From: JBDTVS01 sp040007095
GTDB lineage: Bacteria; Acidobacteriota; Vicinamibacteria; Vicinamibacterales; CAVVIG01
Direction: 5' to 3'
Assembly: GCA_040007095.1 (NCBI GenBank)
Contig: JBDTVS010000114.1
Span: 1 to 12,737 of the forward strand
DNA: 12,737 bases
Part shown: positions 6,903-11,820 of the stretch, one piece after another
Numbering within the stretch: the stretch's first letter is position 1
Layout: every line of letters starts with the position of its first letter
Notes under the pieces: generated by a model
Seen by the model: the letters and a program-made list of their open reading frames with translations, nothing else
Database searches by the model: none
What the model was told of the DNA's origin: nothing
Position numbers and translations under genes: made by a program

Positions 6903-8158
6903 GACTGCACCTCCGCTTCCGAGAGACTGACCTTCCGCAGCGCCTGGAGATCCACATTCGCGTACTCCATCGTCGTGTCCGTCGAGACATGGCCGAGCAC
7001 GTCGCCGATCGTCTTGATGGGGCATTCCGCCGCGAGAAGGCGGGTGGCCAAGGTATGCCGGAACAGATACAAGCCACGACGACCGGGTCGCTGCGCCAGA
7101 CCGACCCGGCGCAGGGCCGTGCGCATGATCGTGGACAGATTATTCGCCGCGACGAATGGCTCGAACGGGGCACGATGCCGAATGAAGATCTCGCGGGCGT
7201 GCGTCGGAGGGCGCCCGTTGCGCAGATACGCGATCAGCGCATCCCTGACGTCTTGCAGCAGCGGTAGCGTCAGCGGACCGCCCGTTTTGGCTTGCCGAAT
7301 CGCGATCACGCCGGCGCGCCACTGCACCTGGTCCACCTGCAGCCGCCGAATGTCCGAAGGACGCATCCCGTAGCGCGCGGCCAGCAACAGCACGGCGTAA
7401 TCTCGCCGCCCGATCGCTGAAGACCGATCCACGGCCATCACCAGGTCGGTGATCTCTTCCTCACTCAGCACGTCGCGCAGTCCGGCATGGCGACTGTGGC
7501 GACCCGCGATCACGGCGACGCGCAGGTCGGTCGGCAGCAGGCTCTCCTGATAGGCCCACCGCAGGAAACTGCGAAGGCTGACACCAGTGGTCAGGCGAGT
7601 GGCCGGGGCGTGCCGGTGAAACTGCGTCAAGAACTGCTGAATGTGTGCGGCCTGGAGGCCGGCGAGGGTCCGCACGCCGACCTGATCGACGAATGCGGCG
7701 AACTGGGCGAGATGCCACATCCGCTTGTGCACGGTGCGGACCGCGAGACCCCGGTGGTGACCGAGAAAGACACGGTAGGCGTCCGCGATGGGCGCCAACC
7801 ACGCGCTCATCGGGTGTGCTGGCGCGCCCCCGATTCGGCGACGACAGTGGCCGGCCGCGTCCGTTTCAAGAAAGAGGCGTGCAGACGCGCGAACGAAGCG
7901 CAGGCGAGGCGCACTCCGACCACCGGGTCGCTGCGCGATGTAATCCTGCACGGCAGACGCGCGCACGCCTGACGGTAACGGCACGCCCTTCGTATCGAAG
8001 TACGTCGTCAACCGCAGCCACTCACGAAGGTGATCGGCCACGACGTCATCGAGATAGCGTTGGGCCACCAGGGAACCGGCAACGTGATCGATGCGAGCTT
8101 TGTGCCGCGACGCGCGATACTGATCGACCTGCTGGCGCCAGAAGTAACGAGCGAACAT
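6899..8158 (-). CDS. ritA: RIT tyrosine recombinase RitA
   Basis: At 419 residues this is the first and longest of the trio, with about 80 extra N-terminal residues ahead of a core-binding domain (about 120-215). Catalytic positions are R266 (RYGMRPSDIRRL), K291 (RQAKTGGPLTL), R367 (LYLFRHTLATRLLA), H390 (DVLGHVSTDT) and Y399 (TTMEYANVD). In the second box the usual His three residues before the Arg is Tyr (Y364), a departure from ritB and ritC. The FRHTLATRLLAAECPIKTIG segment suits the RitA subgroup. ATG 8158 has an excellent ribosome binding site (AGGAGGAG, 3 bases upstream), so it is the operon's entry gene. The promoter must lie between 8158 and the element end at 8312, where I find no convincing -35/-10 pair. 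Confidence 0.93.
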   Translation of the reverse strand: MFARYFWRQQVDQYRASRHKARIDHVAGSLVAQRYLDDVVADHLREWLRLTTYFDTKGVPLPSGVRASAVQDYIAQRPGGRSAPRLRFVRASARLFLETDAAGHCRRRIGGAPAHPMSAWLAPIADAYRVFLGHHRGLAVRTVHKRMWHLAQFAAFVDQVGVRTLAGLQAAHIQQFLTQFHRHAPATRLTTGVSLRSFLRWAYQESLLPTDLRVAVIAGRHSRHAGLRDVLSEEEITDLVMAVDRSSAIGRRDYAVLLLAARYGMRPSDIRRLQVDQVQWRAGVIAIRQAKTGGPLTLPLLQDVRDALIAYLRNGRPPTHAREIFIRHRAPFEPFVAANNLSTIMRTALRRVGLAQRPGRRGLYLFRHTLATRLLAAECPIKTIGDVLGHVSTDTTMEYANVDLQALRKVSLSEAEVQS

Positions 8159-8200
8159 GGACTCCTCCTCTGGGGCGATGAACCATCTCGCCCGACAGGA

Positions 8201-8222
8201 GGAATTATGGGAAGCGCCAGCG
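8201..8222. repeat. Second, inward-facing and degenerate copy of the RIT end repeat, ritA side
   Basis: GGAATTATGGGAAGCGCCAG plus CG resembles the outer repeat start (ATTATGGTGAGACCGGCG) but is more diverged than the ritC-side inner copy. It contains the 10-mer TATGGGAAGC (8206-8215) that also makes up both arms of the palindrome at 4767-4798. It lies opposite in orientation to the terminal repeat at 8280-8312 and upstream of ritA, so it may double as a regulatory site. Confidence 0.55.
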
Positions 8223-8279
8223 GACCACGAAATGAAAACGACGAATCAGGATGGGACCTCAGTAACGACCGAACGCTCG

Positions 8280-8312
8280 ACTTACCATAACGCCGGTCTC
8301 ACCATAATCTTC
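8280..8312. repeat. RIT terminal inverted repeat, ritA end
   Basis: Exact 33-base reverse complement of 4794-4826. Its outermost TCTTC (8308-8312) coincides with istA codons for G-E, so element and target cannot be separated to the base here. No palindrome like that of the other end follows; istA sequence starts immediately. Confidence 0.95.
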
Positions 8313-8663
8313 CCCAGCCAGCGTGGTCAACCGGCGGTAGACGGTCGGCACCGCCTGCGGCCGGAGCGTCCGCACGATCCGCCGCAACTGGACGACGGAG
8401 CCGGTGTAGCCCCGGGGGCGCACCATCTCGTACAGGCGCGTGGCGCGGAGCCGCGGATACTGCACGAGCGTGTCGCGTACGAACAGCAGGTACGGGTCGA
8501 GGGCGGTCGGGCGACACGTGCCGCGCCGCACGGCCTGCGTGTCGGCGATTGCCGCCCGCACGGTGTCATGGTGGGCGCCGAGCGCGGTGGCGATGGTGCC
8601 GACTTTCCAGTGTTCGCCGTAATAGAGGCGGCGAATCTCCGCGTGTTGCTCGGGCGTGATCAT
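8310..8663 (-). pseudogene. istA: IS21 transposase IstA, N-terminal part, cut by RIT
   Basis: Residues 1-118 of the reconstructed 500-residue IstA. They include the N-terminal helix-turn-helix (about 5-45: EQHAEIRRLYYGEHWKVGTI, then ATALGAHHDTVRAAI) that reads the IS ends, and the linker LDPYLLFVRDTLVQYPRLRA with YEMVRPRGYTGS typical of IstA. ATG 8663 has GGAGG six bases upstream, which fixes the start. The native frame breaks off after GGG-GAA at 8310. Translation would continue 16 codons into RIT and stop at 8259-8261, giving a 134-residue peptide with the DNA-binding part but no catalytic Asp. Such a fragment could in principle occupy IS ends and inhibit transposition, but that is speculative. 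Confidence 0.92.
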
Positions 8664-9054
8664 GAGGACCCTCCAGGGACACGCGACGGACCGGCCAGGG
8701 CGAGGGAAGGAGCCACGCGCTCTCGCGGCTACAGACCACACAGCGCAACGCGCCCACCAGGGGCGCGGTCGGCAATCGATCCGTCGACGTGTCAGCGAGC
8801 AGTGTGCCGGGTGGCACGGGGGGGTGGGAAGTCTGATCCCTCACGCGCGCGCGATACGCGCGTTGATGATCGCGGTGATCGAGGCGGCCTTCGGGGCTGC
8901 GACGGTGCCGGCGGCGCGCCGCGTCAATGCAGCGCCCGCGCGCGAGGGCGCGACAGCCCGGTGAGCAGTACGCGTGACCGCGATCACAGGCCACGCAGAT
9001 CGCGAAGACCCGATGACAGCACCGGCAGGTTTTCTGGCGAAGGGGCGTGTCCAC
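8566..9054 (-). CDS. Cys-rich, putative zinc-binding accessory protein of the IS21 element
   Basis: A 162-residue frame from ATG 9054 lies inside the IS upstream of istA. It shows an ordered cysteine array: C10-x2-C13, C20-x2-C23, C30-x3-C34 (KTCRCCHRVFAICVACDRGH, then AYCSPGCRALARGRC). A very basic stretch RRRHRRSPEGRLDHRDHQRA with YRARVR follows at about 47-72, and another C-x2-C sits at 105-108. That suggests a zinc-ribbon-like nucleic-acid-binding protein. I recall similar small ORFs preceding istA in other IS21 elements, but know no assigned function. The last 98 bases overlap the start of istA in another frame; the tail after about residue 130 may be only read-through of istA coding sequence. 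A ribosome binding site is not obvious. Confidence 0.6.
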   Translation of the reverse strand: MDTPLRQKTCRCCHRVFAICVACDRGHAYCSPGCRALARGRCIDAARRRHRRSPEGRLDHRDHQRAYRARVRDQTSHPPVPPGTLLADTSTDRLPTAPLVGALRCVVCSRESAWLLPSPWPVRRVSLEGPHDHARATRGDSPPLLRRTLESRHHRHRARRPP

Positions 9055-9356
9055 GGCGTCGGAACAGCGGCGATCCGCTCCGACTGGACGTACAGCCCAA
9101 ACCGTGGCACAACAGGCAGGACGGCCTCGGCGTGTTGGAGCCCGAGGCGGTCACGAGGGTCCGGAGGATCAGTCCGGGCCCTCACCCCAGTCTGTCCAGA
9201 CTACGCCATCACCTTCCCCCAGGCCAGCAACGAAGAGGGCGTGGACGGCATGGAAAACCGCACAGCACGCGGTTTCCCACACCGCCCACACCCCGTGCTT
9301 TTTTCGATCAAAGAAAACAAGAAAACAGATCAACGGCACGAACGTCGTGGCGAGCA
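9055..9356. other. Non-coding leader of the IS21 element
   Basis: No gene is visible. An imperfect hairpin at 9252-9277 pairs GGAAAACCGC with GCGGTTTCC, with one bulged base. The 10-mer ACGCGGTTTC within it (9267-9276) is repeated in the terminal repeat (9370-9379), so it may be an internal transposase-binding site as known for IS21. The AT-rich block 9298-9332 is the likeliest place for the IS promoter, but I find no clear -35/-10 pair. Confidence 0.5.
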
Positions 9357-9393
9357 CCGTCCAGATTTACGCGGTTTCAGGTGAGCGGCGACA
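9357..9393. repeat. IS21 terminal inverted repeat, istA side
   Basis: The reverse complement begins TGTCGCCGCTCACCTGAAAC and agrees with 2827-2863 at 31 of 37 positions, including an unbroken 19-base core. It ends with ACA at 9391-9393, followed directly by the ATGGA duplication. Confidence 0.9.
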
Positions 9394-9398
9394 ATGGA
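9394..9398. repeat. Target-site duplication of the IS21 element, right copy (ATGGA)
   Basis: Identical to 2822-2826 and directly adjacent to the terminal ACA of the element. Confidence 0.88.
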
Positions 9399-9485
9399 TC
9401 GCTGGAAGCGACGTTTCGACGGTGGTATCCGCTATTCCGTCCGGGGGCGGTGTCGCCGTCCAGCCACACACCCCACGATTCCTGA
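9394..9485 (+). pseudogene. Transposase C-terminal fragment (ISKra4-like), part 2
   Basis: After the IS21 element the interrupted frame resumes at 9399 as SLEATFRRWYPLFRPGAVSP, then SSHTPHDS and stop at 9483-9485. Joined to part 1 it reads VRTQVLNG-SLEATFRRWYP, the expected uninterrupted C-terminus. The joining is exact with one ATGGA copy, which shows that the IS inserted into a then-continuous frame. Confidence 0.7.
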
Positions 9486-9528
9486 TGCTCTCCATGCGGT
9501 GCACCGAAGAAACGGCAGCCCCCTCAGG

Positions 9529-9572
9529 TGGTCTACTTTCCGAGCGGCGATTGGTCTACTTTCTGAACGGCG
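9529..9572 (+). repeat. Tandem 21-bp repeats resembling an IS end
   Basis: TGGTCTACTTTCCGAGCGGC plus G (9529-9549) and TGGTCTACTTTCTGAACGGC plus G (9552-9572) match at 19 of 21 positions with a 23-base period. Repeated motifs of this kind are typical of the ends of IS21-type elements, where they bind transposase. No accompanying transposase is present, so this is probably a stranded end. It lies exactly at the truncation of the following antitoxin gene. Confidence 0.6.
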
Positions 9573-9582
9573 CGCCCAGACC

Positions 9583-9759
9583 CGTCCCACCTTGTCGGAA
9601 CTTGTGAACGGGAAGCGCGGCATCTCGCCGGAAATGGCCGTGAGGTTGTCCAAGGTGTTTGGCGGCAGCGCCGAAGGCTGGCTTGTGCAGCAAGCGCAGT
9701 ACGACCTTGCCCGTGTCCGGACCAATCGCATGAAACTCAAGCGGCTAGACCTCGCTTAA
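9583..9759 (+). pseudogene. higA: 5'-truncated HigA-like antitoxin
   Basis: The 58 codons left encode RPTLSELVNGKRGISPEMAV, RLSKVFGGSAEGWLVQQAQY and DLARVRTNRMKLKRL. The segment S-x-x-x-L-S-E-L-x-N-G-K-R-G-I-S-P-E-M-A-x-R-L-S-K is the recognition-helix half of the HigA/VapI family of XRE antitoxins, and W-L-x-x-Q-x-x-Y-D-L is its usual C-terminal signature. The N-terminal third is missing. It is replaced by the tandem repeats at 9529-9572, so a mobile-element end probably removed it. The frame stays open upstream to 9394 only by chance through unrelated sequence. No toxin gene for it remains in the window. The XRE family is distinct from the intact higA at 853. Confidence 0.8.
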
Positions 9760-9799
9760 GGGCGTTGCTTCAGAGCCGGTTTTCCCCTAGTCTGAGGCC

Positions 9800-10024
9800 A
9801 TGGAAGTACATTTCTCGCCCGACGTTGAAACGCGGCTCCAGCAAGTGGCCTCTGCCAATGGCAAGGACGCCGAGCAACTGGTAAAAGACACTGTTGCCCG
9901 CATGCTCGAAAATCAGGCCCGGTTCATCGCAGGAGTACAAAGAGGCATCGAGCAAGCCGACCGTGGCGAGTTGGTAGAGCACAAGGACGTGCTGAACCGT
10001 ATCGACCGGCTGTTTCATTCGTGA
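9800..10024 (+). CDS. parD: ParD-like antitoxin
   Basis: The 74-residue acidic-to-neutral protein begins MEVHFSPDVETRLQQVASAN, a strand-plus-helix start as in ribbon-helix-helix-like antitoxins. A helix follows (GKDAEQLVKDTVARMLENQA), then a C-terminal toxin-binding tail FIAGVQRGIEQADRGELVEH, ending near NRIDRLFHS. The G-I-x-Q-A-D-x-G-E-x-x-x-H-x-x-V pattern is common to ParD-type partners of ParE toxins. ATG 9800 has AGG only a few bases upstream. The stop overlaps the toxin's GTG by four bases (GTGA). Antitoxin-first order fits parDE. It should neutralise the next protein and autorepress the pair; no clear operator is visible in the 40-base gap upstream. Confidence 0.82.
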   Translation: MEVHFSPDVETRLQQVASANGKDAEQLVKDTVARMLENQARFIAGVQRGIEQADRGELVEHKDVLNRIDRLFHS

Positions 10025-10293
10025 GGCTCATTCGGTGGACAACCGAAGCGTCCGACCAACTTGAAGCCGCCGTTAAACGCATCCAGCAAGACAACCCTAC
10101 CGCAGCCCGAAATGTCGCTCAGGCTGTTATCGACAGCATTGAACAACTGGCGACGTTCCCCGGCATTGGCCGACCCGGAGAAGTGAAGGGAACCCGCGAA
10201 CTCGTCAGCCCGCCTTACGTGGTTGTGTACCGTTCCACCGAAGAAATTGTCGAAATCCTGCACATCTGGCACGGGGCGCAAGACTGGCGCTGA
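10021..10293 (+). CDS. parE: ParE-family toxin (RelE/ParE superfamily)
   Basis: The 90-residue protein starts at GTG (10021), overlapping the antitoxin stop. It has the ParE layout: MRLIRWTTEASDQLEAAVKR forms the first strand and helix; a second helix (AARNVAQAVIDSIEQLATFP) is followed by GIGRPGEVKGTRELVSPPYV, VVYRSTEEIVEILHIWHGAQ and DWR. The G-R-x-G-x-x-x-G-T-R-E-L-V loop, V-V-Y-R strand and H-G-A-Q-D-W end are family hallmarks. ParE toxins usually inhibit DNA gyrase; some relatives are RNases, and sequence alone does not decide here. The pair is intact, so it is likely a functional stability module. Confidence 0.88.
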   Translation: MRLIRWTTEASDQLEAAVKRIQQDNPTAARNVAQAVIDSIEQLATFPGIGRPGEVKGTRELVSPPYVVVYRSTEEIVEILHIWHGAQDWR

Positions 10294-10312
10294 CGTTCTA
10301 CACTCCGTCTTT

Positions 10313-10585
10313 TTATTTGTCATGGTGCTGAATTACAACTGTCGGCGGGGGTCTGACTGGCGGGGGGGTGTCATGGCCAAGAACCGCGACCGTGTTGTGC
10401 CATGGCTTCCCGTCTGGGCCATGGTCGGTTTCAGTGCCTACGTGAAGCACTCGATACCCATGTGTCTCAATGAAGTGATTGATGCTGTCGGAGAGGCGGT
10501 CGTCACCGCCTCCAACACTGTAGCCGCAGTGCTCGCACCCACGGCTGATGTTGCTCGATATCTCTGTCGTGCGTTTGACGTCCAT
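10313..10585 (-). CDS. Small conserved-looking CxxC protein of unknown function
   Basis: The 90-residue protein converges on parE. It reads NISRGCEHCGYSVGGGDDRL, SDSINHFIETHGYRVLHVGT and ETDHGPDGKPWHNTVAVLGH, then a Pro-rich tail. The C-x2-C-G-Y finger at about 17-20, the motif I-N-H-x-I-E-x-H-G-Y-R-x-L-H-V-G and the ending W-H-x-T-V-A-V-L-G look like a genuine conserved fold; I recall similar small hypothetical proteins but no function. The Cys pair and several His could bind zinc. ATG 10585 has GGAGA about 9 bases upstream; the overlapping plus-strand frame (10373-10615) looks like a shadow. It may belong to the same imported block as its neighbours, but shares no operon with them. Confidence 0.62.
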   Translation of the reverse strand: MDVKRTTEISSNISRGCEHCGYSVGGGDDRLSDSINHFIETHGYRVLHVGTETDHGPDGKPWHNTVAVLGHDTPPPVRPPPTVVIQHHDK

Positions 10586-10615
10586 AGTTCATTGTCTCCA
10601 TGGGCCTGCCGCTGA

Positions 10616-10766
10616 TTGCTTCGCGGGAAAGCTAACGTTCTGTAGCGACAAATCCCAGATTTTAAAGGATGCCCCGGCCACGTCGCACAAAGGGTAAGTT
10701 TCGAGACGTCAAATCGGGCCAATGAAATCAGGCGATTTGGGCGTCCAAAAATAGGACCTTCCGTCT
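10616..10766. other. Spacer between two minus-strand genes
   Basis: No gene is visible. The only structure is the inverted repeat listed separately at 10710-10739. Confidence 0.4.
10710..10739 (-). terminator. Weak stem-loop downstream of the YfbU-domain gene
   Basis: CAAATCG (10710-10716) pairs with CGATTTG (10733-10739), about 28 bases after the stop of the minus-strand gene. There is no T run, so it is at best a weak or factor-assisted terminator, or an unrelated dyad. Confidence 0.22.
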
Positions 10767-11465
10767 TCAGTTCTCTCTCATGTCTGCGCTCTTCAATATT
10801 TTCGTCAACTGTTGTGCACTTAGTTGACCGCCATGCCATGTCGCGCGCATCGGAAGGAAAACGCCGAGCATTCGCCGGTGCCTTCCCACCGTGGATGCAT
10901 GGGAATTCAGCTCACGGCCTCTAAACCGTGTGAACCGGTCCATTTTCTCAATCAGAAATGTCGCAATGCCGAGGTACGTAGCCTCTTCGTTCCCATCGAA
11001 GCCGGGGAAGCGGACGTGTTCATGATGAACCGCTTTAGCCAAGACTTTTTTGTCGTCGGCTGACAGGGCCGCGTAGGTCATCTCCATCGAGTCCCACATG
11101 TCGAGCGTGTTTACTACGAACGTCACCTCTTCGGGTTTGTCAACGTGATTATGGAAGAGGCCCGTCATCTTCCATGTCGGCGCCCAATAGTGTCCGCCGT
11201 AGAGCACCTCAGTCACGAAGTCGAAATCTATTTCTCCGCTCTTGAGCTTCAAGCCTTTCGCGAAGTCTTGCAGCATGACCATGATTAGCTTCTCGCCGTC
11301 ACTAAAATTCACCGCCCGCCCTGTTGGGCCAAGGCCGAGGTCAACAAGCCGCCGCATAGCCTCCGCGCGTGATGGCACGTCGTCCTGCTTGCCGCGCCAT
11401 TCGTCTAAACGTTCGAGTAGTTCTTCGTCGACGCGCATTTCAAAGCGCTCAGTCCGGGTTGCCAT
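10767..11465 (-). CDS. Ribbon-helix-helix plus YfbU-domain protein
   Basis: From ATG 11465 the protein has 232 residues. The N-terminal 45 (MATRTERFEMRVDEELLERL, then DEWRGK..VPSRAEAMRRLVDLGL) form a ribbon-helix-helix DNA-binding domain: the strand ERFEMRVD and two helices. The rest, from LIMVMLQDFAKGLKL, resembles the YfbU family: FVVNTLDMWDSMEMTYAALS, then FPGFDGNEEATYLGIATFLI, EKMDRFTRF and RRMLGVF. E. coli YfbU has about 164 residues and lacks the DNA-binding part, so this is the fused form. The molecular function of YfbU is not established; overproduction of the E. coli protein has been linked to cell death, from memory. The fusion suggests a DNA-bound, perhaps autoregulating factor. 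GGAGATGGAG just upstream supports ATG 11465 over ATG 11510. Confidence 0.85.
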   Translation of the reverse strand: MATRTERFEMRVDEELLERLDEWRGKQDDVPSRAEAMRRLVDLGLGPTGRAVNFSDGEKLIMVMLQDFAKGLKLKSGEIDFDFVTEVLYGGHYWAPTWKMTGLFHNHVDKPEEVTFVVNTLDMWDSMEMTYAALSADDKKVLAKAVHHEHVRFPGFDGNEEATYLGIATFLIEKMDRFTRFRGRELNSHASTVGRHRRMLGVFLPMRATWHGGQLSAQQLTKILKSADMREN

Positions 11466-11487
11466 CGCTCCATCTCCAGTGACGTAT

Positions 11488-11521
11488 ATTGTAACGTAAC
11501 ATACGTACACATTACCGTAAC
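11488..11521 (-). promoter_or_regulatory. Putative promoter/operator of the YfbU-domain gene
   Basis: On the minus strand a -10 of TACAAT (11493-11488, 5 of 6 matches) lies 23 bases before the start codon. GTTACG is repeated at 11521-11516 and 11500-11495, exactly 21 bases apart (two helical turns), with a third overlapping GTTAC. No good -35 is present, as expected of an activated or repressor-controlled promoter. Direct repeats on one helix face suit binding by the gene's own ribbon-helix-helix domain; that link is inferred. Confidence 0.45.
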
Positions 11522-11801
11522 AACATCTGAAATGTCAAACGACGGGTCTGCCGCTTCTCTGGTGCAGGTGTGTCGGAGCGCATACGCTGGTGCAATGAAG
11601 CGTTGGCCGGCTAGGATATGTCTCAGGTCGCCGGCGGATGAGGCACGGTGCGTCATCACGGGACCGGCTGAGGCCGCGTGCCGTCGTCGCAGGGAGCGGT
11701 CGCCGAGGCCGATCCGTGTGATCAGACGACCATGTGGGGAAACGGCCACACTCCAGACGTCCCAGGTCGGCGGCAATCGTGACCAACGAGTACGCTCGGA
11801 A
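11522..11801. other. Intergenic region with no recognised feature
   Basis: Composition returns to high GC. Short frames exist on both strands but none resembles a known protein or has a ribosome binding site. No repeat or stem-loop stands out. Confidence 0.4.
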
Positions 11802-11820
11802 GGACTTCATCGAAGATGCG
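11802..11820 (+). repeat. Candidate terminal repeat of the ISL3 element
   Basis: GGACTTCATCGAAGATGCG lies directly behind the transposase stop and has the G-G-x-x-T-T-C start and A-rich middle often seen at ISL3 ends. The opposite end is outside the window, so it cannot be verified here. Confidence 0.22.

Larger units (their letters stand above)
4767..8312 (-). mobile_element. RIT element (recombinase in trio) inserted in istA
   Basis: Three adjacent tyrosine recombinases in ritA-ritB-ritC order, joined by 4-base ATGA overlaps, are enclosed by perfect 33-bp inverted repeats (4794-4826 and 8280-8312). This is the defining architecture of RIT elements. A 5-bp direct repeat TCTTC occurs at 4767-4771 and 8308-8312. 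Deleting one copy plus the intervening 3541-base unit restores istA in frame. The end on the istB side also carries a 32-bp palindrome (4767-4798) that I count as part of the element, because neither the restored istA nor the opposite terminus has it. No cargo gene is present beyond the recombinases. Confidence 0.92.
2827..9393 (-). mobile_element. IS21-family insertion sequence, itself split by a RIT element
   Basis: The element is bounded by 37-bp imperfect inverted repeats beginning TGT and by a 5-bp ATGGA duplication. It carries, in transcription order on the minus strand, a Cys-rich accessory ORF, istA (interrupted) and istB. Without the RIT insertion it would be about 3.03 kb, long for IS21 because of the accessory ORF and a roughly 300-base leader. 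With istA broken it should be unable to move on its own unless RIT excises or IstA is supplied in trans. Confidence 0.93.

Noticed and set aside
6513..7373. 286-codon plus-strand frame opposite ritB and ritA
   Set aside because: Arg-rich antisense frame with no family features.
4897..8158. Three recombinases as an integron or phage integrase cluster
   Set aside because: Three overlapping tyrosine recombinases within perfect terminal repeats, with no attC sites, no phage genes and no tRNA, fit RIT and not an integron or prophage.
8201..8290. Promoter for ritA using CATAAT (minus strand, 8205-8210) as -10
   Set aside because: No acceptable -35 at 16-18 bases upstream; the motif is explained by the inner end repeat.
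8157..9398. Long plus-strand frame across the RIT end and istA start, ending at 9485
   Set aside because: Only its last part (9399-9485) is real, as the continuation of the interrupted transposase; the rest is antisense to ritA, istA and the Cys-rich ORF.
10373..10615. 80-codon plus-strand frame starting MAKNRDRVVPWLPVWAMVGF
   Set aside because: It overlaps the more convincing minus-strand CxxC protein and its hydrophobic runs read like an antisense artefact. This choice is less certain than the others.
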